Shown here: piece by piece, positions 8,099 through 17,492 of the stretch
Layout: each line of letters starts with the position of its first letter
How positions within the stretch are numbered: position 1 is the first letter of the stretch
Source: Mesaphorura yosii
Lineage: Eukaryota; Arthropoda; Collembola; Poduromorpha; Tullbergiidae
Direction of reading: 5' to 3'
Length of the DNA: 39,175 nucleotides
Assembly (NCBI GenBank): GCA_009869945.1
Contig: WIXG01000556.1
Coordinates: 1-39,175, forward strand
Position numbers and translations under genes: made by a program
Notes under the pieces: generated by a model
Told to the model about the DNA's origin: nothing
Databases searched by the model: none
The model's input: only the letters and a program-made list of their open reading frames with translations

Positions 8099-9283
8099 TC
8101 ACTTGGCGCTGGGCTTAGTGACGCTCAGCTTGTGGCTGACGCCGTACCTGTCCGTCAGACTATAGAAGTAGAGCTGGCCATTGATGAGCGTGTCACAGTT
8201 GTGGACAAACTGTGCCACACACGGCTCGTCATCGAACATGTCGAGAAGCTGTGCCCTCAGAGTGCGGTAGTCGTCCAGATTGCGCAGCGTCTCTTCACAC
8301 ATGCCGTCGACGGCCTCCTGAAAACTCTTGCCACAGTGGAGCACTTCGTAGAAGAGGGCCGAGTCGACCTGTCCTTCCCGCACGTCTTTGTGTAGGCCTA
8401 CGAGGGAGTTGACTGTGCCCCAGACGTTCACGCACCGGTTGAAGACGAGCCGGAAGAGGAGGTCGCGACGGATCTTCGGAGGGACGACGACTCCGTACAG
8501 AATGCCGTACACTTCGATAGCCAGTGGCTGCCCGCCGAGGTAGTGTAGCAGCTCGTTGTTCGTGGAGCGGGTCCGGTAAGCCTTGGCTGCTGCTGTCTTG
8601 AGGCCTCGGTTGAGCATGACCGACTCCAGGTAGCAGAGCATCTCGTCCTTGTACGCCAGCCCGTACTTTTCCGCGAAATCGGGGATCGTCTCGTACGCGA
8701 CCCGGTTGAAGGTGTCGAGTGCCTCGCGGAGAGCGGCGTACTTGGAGCTCACGTTAGGGAACTTGTCCATCGTTGGCACGGGCTGGTCGCGGAAGACTTC
8801 GATGACCAGGCGGTACTCCCGCTTCACTTTTGCCCATTTGGTCGCCTCGTCCTCGTTCTGCGCCTCCCTCCGCTTCCGCTCCTTCTCCTCCGCGCCGTCG
8901 TCGTCCTCTCCGCCGTCGCCCATATCGTCCAGCGCCCAGCCGATGGCCGCCAGATGGGAAATGAACCGAAACCGCGGGTCGGCCGCGTCGCCACATCCAA
9001 ACATGAGACCACTCGCGACCAGGTTGAGCTGCATCTTCTCGAAGATCTCGTCATCCGTGTACTGAGGCCAAAGATCGCGGTAGCTGGACACGATCTCGCC
9101 CACGATCTTATTCAGGTTTGGACTTCCCATCAATGCCTTGTGGTCGTCCCGGCATTTTGCGGCTGAGCCCAGGAACGGAATCTCGCAGACGATGTTTGTC
9201 GCTTTCCCATACTTGCTGTCGATGTCACCGAGATCGATCCGCAGCACGTCTTCGGTCTCTTCGAGGATCTGATTGTTGTTCAT
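8099..9283 (-). CDS. Terpene synthase-like protein 5, class I
   Basis: Complete 394-residue intron-free gene, the closest relative of the fourth synthase. Asp-rich motif D119-D-M-G-D123 is followed at once by an acidic then basic insertion (about residues 124-150). NSE-type triad N292/G296/D300 lies in NSLVGLHKD, and R379-Y380 lies near the C terminus. His247 (ELLHYLGG) stands at the diphosphate-sensor position, 45 residues before N292; the matching stretch in synthase 3 reads ELLRNVGA. N-terminal motif LGDIDSKYGKA...EIPFLG matches the family. Same strand as synthases 4 and 6. Probably active because all metal ligands remain; product unknown. Confidence 0.86.
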   Translation of the reverse strand: MNNNQILEETEDVLRIDLGDIDSKYGKATNIVCEIPFLGSAAKCRDDHKALMGSPNLNKIVGEIVSSYRDLWPQYTDDEIFEKMQLNLVASGLMFGCGDAADPRFRFISHLAAIGWALDDMGDGGEDDDGAEEKERKRREAQNEDEATKWAKVKREYRLVIEVFRDQPVPTMDKFPNVSSKYAALREALDTFNRVAYETIPDFAEKYGLAYKDEMLCYLESVMLNRGLKTAAAKAYRTRSTNNELLHYLGGQPLAIEVYGILYGVVVPPKIRRDLLFRLVFNRCVNVWGTVNSLVGLHKDVREGQVDSALFYEVLHCGKSFQEAVDGMCEETLRNLDDYRTLRAQLLDMFDDEPCVAQFVHNCDTLINGQLYFYSLTDRYGVSHKLSVTKPSAK

Positions 9284-10915
9284 CTTCGTCTTCTTAAGCT
9301 TACTCTTAAACTTCTGTCAGTAGATTGAAAGAAATCTCGTCTTGTCCTGCGTGTCGTCTCTGAAGGGAGTCGAATCGAAAATGAGTTGTCCAGGCAAAGT
9401 CAACGAATCTTAAATCAAATATTTCTGGGATGGACGACTTCACGACTAGCTTATTGTCGTACGATGTAATCAAATATAAAAATCGAAGCCACGCCACGTC
9501 ACGCCAGGCAACTCAGCGAGGAGACGCAGCGTATAATTAACTGTCCGAAGGTGATTAGGATCTGTATCTGCTACATACAAACCAGTTTCGGATGCTGCGT
9601 TGACTTTGAGGAAAATGACGACAATGTAATAACAAAAAATCAATTCTCGTTAATACGCAGTTTGCACGTGCAGCCTGTGAGAAGTTGCAAGCGACTACGA
9701 TTACGAGTTTCAACGAAATGTGGCTGTTTACGTTCAATCCTTACTTTAAATCTGAGGTGGACGTAATAAATTTTAAAGATTAATTGGAAACTGCTCTTAC
9801 TTGTTAGACAAGCACAGCACTGGTTTTCGGTTTGAATGTAACTTTGACCAGATGCAAGTCTGGATTCTTGAAGCTGATCTGCATTCCCGTCCGCAGTTCA
9901 CCTGAATTGACTATTTGAAGAGTGGCTATATCGCTCTGTATTTATACGGAAACTGGAACTGCCTCCTTCTCTGAATCGCTATCATCAACTTGTTTGAAAG
10001 TTTGGGGGGGGGGGGGCGGATTATTGTCGACGCAAGACGAAGAGGAAATGAAACGGATGAAATTTGATGCAAATGAAGTCACGTAGATCCACTCAGCCAG
10101 TGTCTATATGGTATGAACTGTTAATGTTTAGGTGGAGTTGGACTTTGGCATTTCCCACAATAACAATAAAAGAAAATTGCGTAATTGTAGAATTTGAGGA
10201 ATTGAGATCCGTAAATCCTTTTTTCCCGTGTTCTCGCTTCTAATTGTTTTGATTGCAGTAGAGAAGGTCAGGTCTGACGCGCATTGTGGAATAAGAATGC
10301 TTAGCCGGCCTACCCGTTTCTAATGCGTTCGTGACACGACATTATGACGTAAGTCCGGGTCCCCGGTTCAGTGCAAAGTCCAAAATCAGAAGTCCGACCG
10401 CGTCCGACCCGGGCAAAAGCACAAAATGCATTTAAGGCAGTGGAGTATATGCTTATGCCCTATGGAACGCAAATTACCTGTTAATTATTGTCATAATTGA
10501 CAGGCCGCATTTTTATTGCTGCCTCGCGCCGTGCACCGCGCTGGAACTCCTGAATGGAAGTGTCACAACATGGTAATTACTCAATTATGAAGTAAAACCT
10601 GTTTCCTATTGGCCATTGGCTGTCAACTGTCAAATTAAATTGTCCAAAATGCAGACACCAAGAAGCACGAGCCGTGCGCATGAGAATTAATTAGTCATTA
10701 GTCATTAATTACATTTTGCTCGGCTAGCTGCGTTAATTTATTAAAGCGGAGAATTAATGCCTTTCGTCCAGCCGGTGCAGTACGGAATTGCGGAAAGACA
10801 CGACGAAAAACTAAAGAATCGAATTTTTTTAATCTCTGCTGACTACAATTACTCAAGCATTCTACAGAATATTTCACAAGCTTTCTATGTTTTTATGTAA
10901 TGTTCGCTATGGTAT
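9284..10915. other. Intergenic region with a 13-base G run
   Basis: About 1.6 kb without a convincing gene. It should include the 5' region of synthase 5 and the 3' UTR of synthase 6 (a minus-strand AATAAA at 10737-10742 is a candidate). Thirteen G in a row at 10004-10016 is the only striking simple tract. Short open frames here lack any recognisable domain or splice context. Confidence 0.4.
10004..10016 (+). repeat. Poly-G tract (13 G)
   Basis: A mononucleotide G run in AT-rich intergenic DNA, seen directly. It may be polymorphic in length or form a quadruplex-like structure; no function is implied. Confidence 0.8.
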
Positions 10916-12115
10916 TCACTGCTTGACCGCGGCGGCGACGACTTCTGCTTTGAACCCGCCCTTATTGCGTGCGTTGTGTGGCCCGCTGAGCCAGTAGACC
11001 ATTCCATCGATGAGGTTCTCGACCACGTTCAGGAATTTGTCCATGCGTTTGTTCTTCGGGTTGGTTTTACGCAGAACGTCGCAGATGGACATGAAACTCC
11101 GAACGGCCGTGCGGAGTTCGGCGACGTGCTCCTGCAGTGCAACCGTCAGGCCGAGCTTCGGGTTGAGCTTGCTCCGGTAAAGAATCGTGTTCTCCACGAG
11201 GGTTTTATTCGCAGTTTCAGCGTCGACCGCCTCCGGCAAGCCAAATACTTCCAGGATCGAATCCAGTATGCCCGACGCGAGCCCGAGGCCTTGGCTGAAG
11301 AGCACGTGCGAGCGAACGTCAGGGCTCAGACTGATTCCGGCCACCAAGCAGCCCATCTCGATCATCGGCTCGATTCCCACGGCGATGCAGTGCATGCGGT
11401 TGTAGACGGGCACGGGAAGAGGCGCTGCACCCTCGAGAAACTGCTGCGTGAGCAGCACTCCGAGTCCAGTAAAAGAATCGTTTGTACGGCCAGCCAGCTG
11501 CTTGCACAGGTTTCCAAAGTCAAAGATCAGCGTATGCGCGTTCTGCGCGATGCTCAAGTACGACTGCATGATGGATTTGTACTCGGGTGGAATCGGGAGG
11601 CCCTTCGGAAGGTCGTCGATGCTCTTGAACTTACCTTCGATGATTTCTCCACCGATGAGCAGCCCCTGCAGCTTCATCGTCTTGTCCTGTGTGAGCTCCT
11701 TGATTTGCCCGTCCTTTCCTTCCTGCTGCTTCGTTAATATTTCGCGGATCAGGTTGGTCAGCGCCAGAAATCGCTGGAAGAGTTTGAGTTTCTCGTTGTT
11801 GGACGCGAGCGACGGAATCAAATACATGGAACCGATACAATACTGCCGAGCTTGAGCGCGGATGTTCGCCGCCTCCTCGGGCGTCGTGTCCTCTCGAATC
11901 AGCCCAGACTCCAGCAGCCAGTCGTCGAGCCATTGCGTGTCGGGCGTCGCGCCCGCGTCGGGCTTCGTCCAGACTTCAGTGCTCGGCTGCTTGTAGCCGC
12001 CGGACGGAAGAATCAGCGGAATTTCAGCTCGCAACTTCTCGGCTCCGGCTCCGAGCGGCTTGAACTCAATTTGGAGGCCGAGCGGCGTGTTGGCGGTAGA
12101 AACTGAGGCACTCAT
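10916..12115 (-). CDS. Terpene synthase-like protein 6, apparently catalytically dead
   Basis: Complete 399-residue open frame without a coding intron. It aligns with the synthases by the N-terminal block EIPLILPSGG, by VRSHVLFS (VRSDVLFS in synthase 2) and by spacing around it. At the aligned sites DDxxD is R124-E-I-L-T128, the NSE Asn and Asp are L287 and A295 (Gly291 is kept), and the RY pair is Asn-Ala. No Arg stands at the sensor position (His241-Cys242). By family knowledge it cannot bind the Mg2+ cluster. The frame is nonetheless intact over its whole length, which suggests selection for another role, such as a terpene carrier or a partner of the active synthases. Alternatively it may be a very young loss. 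Membership in the fold is inferred from alignment by eye. Confidence 0.7.
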   Translation of the reverse strand: MSASVSTANTPLGLQIEFKPLGAGAEKLRAEIPLILPSGGYKQPSTEVWTKPDAGATPDTQWLDDWLLESGLIREDTTPEEAANIRAQARQYCIGSMYLIPSLASNNEKLKLFQRFLALTNLIREILTKQQEGKDGQIKELTQDKTMKLQGLLIGGEIIEGKFKSIDDLPKGLPIPPEYKSIMQSYLSIAQNAHTLIFDFGNLCKQLAGRTNDSFTGLGVLLTQQFLEGAAPLPVPVYNRMHCIAVGIEPMIEMGCLVAGISLSPDVRSHVLFSQGLGLASGILDSILEVFGLPEAVDAETANKTLVENTILYRSKLNPKLGLTVALQEHVAELRTAVRSFMSICDVLRKTNPKNKRMDKFLNVVENLIDGMVYWLSGPHNARNKGGFKAEVVAAAVKQ

Positions 12116-12194
12116 CTGTGGCGAGGCAAAGAAATCAGTCCAGAAGTGCTCCCAAAGTAAAAATCCGATATCAATACCAAAAAATATTTCTTAC
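12116..12194 (-). other. Probable 5' UTR intron of terpene synthase-like 6
   Basis: On the minus strand the sequence CAGAAG|GTAAGAAATA gives a strong donor. CCACAG directly before the ATG gives an acceptor, so a 79-bp GT-AG intron would end exactly at the start codon. The length matches other introns of the window. Not confirmed by transcript. Confidence 0.5.
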
Positions 12195-13262
12195 CTTCTG
12201 AATTAGGTTTGCAATTTTCAGGATACAATTCAAAGCACGTTTTCAGTCGGCGAGCAGATTGTTCGAAATGAAGGCACTCGGTAACCAAAACGGTAGGAAA
12301 AACACACCTCGACCACGCGCGAAGAGCCGACCTTTAACTGCTTCATTGGATCACTTTCGTCATCGTCACAGCCATGAGCCATGGGAAGTTCAGCTTTTTA
12401 CACGCAGATAGCTTGGGGTTTACCTGCAATCAAAAGGCCTTTATTCGTTTATTGCATCAGTGTTCACTACAAGTTCGAGTCTCTTCTCACGAACGACATG
12501 GCGCAAGAACAAGAAACCAGTTTGGTCTATGCTTGGAGGATGCTGATGCGGGCCTCCAGAAGCCAGAAGCCGCAATGCAAGCACGCAGGGTGCATGCATT
12601 AATTGTTAATTGACTTCTTTAACTCGGATTAGGCCTTTAGAGGGCAATTAAACCCTGTACATGGTCCTTAATGCATAGTGCTTGTCAGCTCAACTCAAAG
12701 ACTCTAACCAAGCGGGTTGGGCCTATAAATTAAAGAAATGAAGATAATAGGATTAAGCAAGACAAAGGGATTAAACGAGTATTTATGTACTGAGTAGTGG
12801 TTGGGAATTCTGAGCATAAAATTAACCTTTACCTACGATTTTTTGCTTGAAGCAAGAGCTGGCGAAGGTGATTCTTGAACGAAGTCCGAGTCCAACAGGC
12901 ACATTTGCATTTGTACTCGATGACGGCACTGACGAAGCTGCAAGCTTTAAGCGTAGTAGTACGTAAGTTAAGTTAACTAAAACTTGTTCTTTTGCACCTT
13001 AGCGCTTAGCATCTTATTTTTTTGCCGTACAACTTGGCTGCTGTGTTTTCGTGGAATCGCAATCGCTGAGCAGCTCAATTGAAAATTTACGCACATGCAC
13101 AAACTGGATTTCGATTCCGACAACCTTCAAATACTTTTGCCATTAAATTCCTTATATTCTCACTAAAGTTGAAGTTGATCAAAGTTACTACGCGGTTAAT
13201 TTTAAAGTGCATCCATCCATGAGCACAAAATACGGGAATTGATTAGTGAATTTCGTCGTAAA
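12195..13262. other. Intergenic region between the synthase cluster and the serpin
   Basis: No gene recognised. It holds the 5' leader of synthase-like 6 on the left and the serpin promoter on the right. A short open frame at 12374-12613 has no recognisable domain and is treated as chance. Confidence 0.4.
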
Positions 13263-15464
13263 ATGCTGACTTTGAGTTTTGTGATCGTATGTGCCGCCCT
13301 GTCTTCACTGCAATTGCAATTGTCGACTTGTGAGGAGCAGCATAAGCCTGCGGCTGCCAGTGCGCCGATTTACGTCAGCTTCACAAGGTAAATTAATTGC
13401 CTGCCATGTTCGCCATTATTTAAGGGGGTCCTTGTGAATATTCATTGTCATTGCCATTGCTCAAACTACTGCGTCTTTTTTATCAGGTGGGAGAATCGCA
13501 CTTTTTCACCACGCGTTTACTACTACATCCTGGTTAATCAGCGACCCATTAACGCCAACAGCGCCAATCAAACTTCATGGTCACAAGTGCCGTTGGCTCC
13601 CCAAAATAATAAGCTTGCAGGGGCTGCCACAAGTCCAGCGCCCACGTTCGCTCCCGCTCCAGCACAGCCACCGATTCAGGATGACGAAGACGATGACGAA
13701 GAAGAACTGAACCCGAACCACCTGGACGCCTTCGGTACACGCATAAACACGCCCCGACCAGGTGGCGGCAAGAGTAAAAGCAAAATCAAACCGACTTCCA
13801 TCCAATTTCCTGGCTCCGATGGCCAAGGTACCTACGACACGAGGCAACCACCGCCACCTCCAGACTTTCTTCAGTACGGTCCAGGCACTTCGGCCTCCTT
13901 CGCCTTCCCCACCACGCCTCTCGTGCTCTCTAACGCGACCGCGACCGATAAGAAGAAGGTCGGCGCTAGTGCAGAGAACGAAACGCTGGAGAAAGCGGGT
14001 GTAGAATTCTTCATAAAGCAGTACCCCAACGGCAACGATCAGCCGTTCCCTGGGTTTTCTCAGCGACGAACAAGTGCAGTCACCAGCACGCAAGCGCCCA
14101 AGCCACCAAAGACTTCAGCGGCCGCGTCTGCGGATGAGATTGAGATCGATACGTATGGGTTGACGTTTGACATTTACCGCGCCAGCAAAGGCGACTGGAA
14201 GGGGAACAACGTTCTTTTCTCGCCGCTCAGCTTCCTGAACGTCATGGCAATTCTCCTTCTCGGGGCGAACGGAACAACGTTCAATGAACTGGCGAACCGA
14301 CTCCGGCCGAGTGAACCGGGCGCGATTGTCCGTAACGAAGCTTCATATCACTATTCCTTCCAGAAACTGCTTCACGTGCTGGATACTGGGTCAGGACCAA
14401 ATGTGGCGCTGGACATATTTAGTGGGATCTTCGTCGATTCTGCGTTCCAGTTGCGTCCCGACTTCCGTCAGTCGGCGTTGGATTTGTACTCGGCGCAGAC
14501 AAACAGCTTTGATTTTGGGCGGGACGGAGAAAAATTCAAAAACAAAGTCAACGAGCTCGTTGCGTTCAAGACTTGCGTAAGTTGCCACTTCCCTGTACGG
14601 AGAACAAGCAATTAACTATGCTAATTATATTGTGTTGGCGTTGCTTTTTAGGACAAGATAAAGACGATCCTCGATGGCCCCGTCGACCCGACCACGACGC
14701 TGGCGCTGATCAACACAATTTACTTCCGCGGGTCGTGGGAGAAGCCTTTTGTTCCCGCCATCACGAAGAGGCGTCCATTCTACCCGAATTCCAACGGCTC
14801 CGACCCGCTGCAGGTCGACATGATGACGAATGTGCTCACAGTGCCGTACCTCGAAACGCCAAATTACCGCGTTGTGGGGCTTCCGTATAAGGGAAATAAG
14901 ACGGGCTTCTTCATCATCCTCCCCCCGAGGCCAGGCGTGGAGGGGCTACAGGAGATGGAGGCTCGCCTCACCGTCCAAGACTTCTACGCCATGTTCTCGA
15001 TGAAGGCCACGCAGGTCACGGTCCAGCTTCCAAAGATACGGGTGGAAGGCGCGGACGCGGAGGCAAAGCAGCTCTTCAAGCGCCTGGGGCTCGGCTCGCT
15101 GTTCGACCCGCGAACGGCGGACCTTTCGCGAATCTCCGAGACGAGCGGCCTGTACATCAAAAGCATTCTGCACAAGGCCATCTTGGATCTGGACGAGTCA
15201 GGCACGGAGGCCGCTGCGGCATCGATCGTTACGGGCGACCGGACCTTTGACGACAACCCGCCCGTCCAGTTCACAGTGAATCGACCGTTCGCATTCTGCA
15301 TTCTGCACGTGCAGGCGAAGACGGTGCTTTTTATGGGCCGCGTGACACGTCCGATGCCGCTGCAAAAAACGGGCGGCCCCGTTGCAAGCCCGGTGGAATT
15401 TACACCACGACAGCGAGAGCGTGAGCGTGAGCCGAAACACACACGTACTTCATTTGCCAACTAA
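13263..15464 (+). CDS. Secreted serpin with long N-terminal extension (3 exons)
   Basis: Serpins trap serine proteases covalently through their reactive loop. Exons 13263-13387, 13487-14576 and 14652-15464 join in phase (GT-AG introns of 99 and 75 bp) to give 675 residues. Residues 1 to about 22 are a signal peptide (MLTLSFVIVCAALSS). Residues about 23-255 form a low-complexity stretch rich in Pro, Ala and Gly with an acidic patch (DDEDDDEEE). The serpin domain begins near residue 257 (YGLTFDIYRAS, NVLFSPLSFLNVMAILLLGA). The loop hinge is E587-SGTEAAAAS, the form typical of inhibitory serpins, and IVTGDRTF follows, placing the cleavage site near the Arg-Thr or Thr-Phe bond. A basic tail follows the domain. 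Usual serpins are about 380-420 residues, so the extension is unusual. Confidence 0.9.
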
Positions 15465-16172
15465 TCATTAATCAATTAATCGACGACGACAACTTTTACT
15501 GTACTGATTAATTATGCTATTAATAAATGTGGACTGCTTAACCTTTAACTGTATTAATCCCGAACAGAGGGCAGAAATTCATCGAATCTACCCACGCGTC
15601 ATTCTTATCGAAGCCGTCAAGAATTAAGGACCAGGGTCAGGAATTAAGAAATTACGAATTATTAGGACGAAGTTTCGTGTCGACAAAGGAACGCACCAAT
15701 TACGATTTGAACCAGACACCAGATATTGTGGATTTCCGATGTAATTAATCCACAATTAAAAGCGATCAATAAATAAAGGAAAGGATATCGGGTCGTCGGG
15801 TCACACATTTAAGTAATCTAATTCGCGTATTGGAGTTGCGATTTATTTGAGGTGATAAATGCTAAAGAACGAGTTTCTACGGTTGAAAATTTTATAACGT
15901 AAGTTTATCGGTTAGGGTGTTAAGTTTTCAAGATGAGAGACAAACAATTGCACAAGCCATTCATTCTAATTGTACTTGCGGTGGCGGAAAGTTTTGGAGC
16001 AGCGCTGTAATTAAAGCAATTACTTCGAATCAATAAACAGTAAGGAAAAGCAAAACAACAATGTTAAAACCGAATCGCTTCAACTTGCGTCCTGTTTCTC
16101 GTGTCAGTCAGTTTCCGTCTATTTTAAATCCGCCGTGCCGAGATCGGGAACGCTGACGCCGTCGTCGCAGCG
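15465..16172. other. Intergenic region after the serpin
   Basis: AATAAA at 15522-15527, 58 bases after the stop, can serve the serpin mRNA. The rest is AT-rich with no gene signal and contains the promoter of the following receptor. Confidence 0.45.
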
Positions 16173-17492
16173 ATGGTCCGGAGCCTGGAGTCCAAAGTTT
16201 CAGCCTGCATCGATTCCGGTTGCTCCTTTCTCGTGGCGCATCCAATTATCGTGGATCCCCTCACATGTCAGCTGCGTGTCACGACGTCCAATGTCAAATT
16301 CCTGTTATCTCGGCTGTCCACGGCTCTGGTCACAGGATACTACTTCTTCTGCGTCGCCGCACTCTGGAAACTGGACTTCTCAGCGGGACTTTCACTGGAG
16401 ACGATCATTCACGCTATCTTTCTCGCTTTTCAGACCGGAATTCCGACATGCCATCTCGGATTCTTGGCGTGTGGGTGCGAACAAGAAATTGTCACGCTGG
16501 TGAACCAACTTCGTTCAAAAAATCTATACAATGCGGAAGCGGGTAAGTGTTTTAGTACTTCTCGCCCTTCCTTTCAGTGTTTAACATAATGTTCGACGGT
16601 TTGACGCTTCTATTTTGCAGGGTTTCCAGTCATGCAAGTCGGTCCACTCCAGAGGAAGTTGGTTCTGCTGTTCATCATCGGCGTTAGATTCTTCGTTGGT
16701 TCGCTGATGACCATTCTGGCGTTCACTCGAGGTCACGGCTATCATCTGGAGTCCATACTCGCTCCACAACACCAGGCGCTGATCACTTTCGGTATCTCGT
16801 GGCTGTTCGAAGTGTGGGTCCTCTACCGAATCATGCAGACCGGTCTCATGTACTTCACCGTGCTCTACTTGTACTGCACGGTGATGAATGCGAATCTGAA
16901 GGAATTGATCGACGAGGAGGGTGGCAGGAAGCCCGCGCCTTGCGACGGCAGTGGCAGCGGCGTGAAGCTGGAGAGCAAAGAAAAGTATATTTGGCTCCGC
17001 CTCCTCAGCACGCTCTTCAACAGGACATTCGGGAAAGTCTATCTGCCCGTGGTGAAGACGTTCCTCGAAGTCTTCATCCCGCCAATGTGCTACCTGGTCA
17101 TCAAGCACTCCGATCGCCTGACGGCGTATCCTCTCGTGCTGGGGTTCATCGTCGTCACGATCAGCTGCCTCGCGTTCGCCATCTTCGTCTACCTTCATTA
17201 TCTGGCGGATACGTACACGAACTCGAGCGAGCTGCGGAGTTCTCTGAAAAGAAATCTGGCGCGTGGGCAACAAATCAATGAACCTTCAACGAGCGCCGAC
17301 GTCGACTTCAGCGCGGCCGAGAATGAAGTCATTCACGACAAAGTCTCCGTCGCCCTTGCATGCGCCGAATTGCGGTCGTTTCCACCAATCAAGAATCAGG
17401 TGGGTAGCATGTATTTCATGGACACACCGCTTATTCTGCACGAACTCCGGTTCATGCTGGACAGTTTGGTGGCGCTACTTCTCAACTTCTAA
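16173..17492 (+). CDS. Gustatory-receptor-like 7TM protein 1 (2 exons)
   Basis: Exons 16173-16542 and 16621-17492 join in phase across a 78-bp GT-AG intron (donor GCGG|GTAAGT, acceptor TTTTGCAG) to give 413 residues. Hydrophobic stretches recur along the chain, for example YYFFCVAALW, LVLLFIIGVRFFVGSLM and FIVVTISCLAFAIFVYLHYL, as expected of arthropod gustatory receptors, which are ligand-gated channels with an inverted 7TM fold. The C-terminal block RSFPPIKNQVGSMYFMDT aligns with SLRPVRISVGGLYDMERE in the receptors at 25143 and 34043, which is the most conserved part of the family. It is clearly more distant from those than they are from each other. Ligand unknown. Confidence 0.68.

Noticed and set aside
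10976..11737. Plus-strand open frame of 253 codons over synthase-like 6
   Set aside because: Antisense shadow rich in Arg, Glu and His. The minus frame aligns with the synthase family.
12374..12613. Possible small gene
   Set aside because: No domain, no signal peptide, and a second overlapping frame is equally open.
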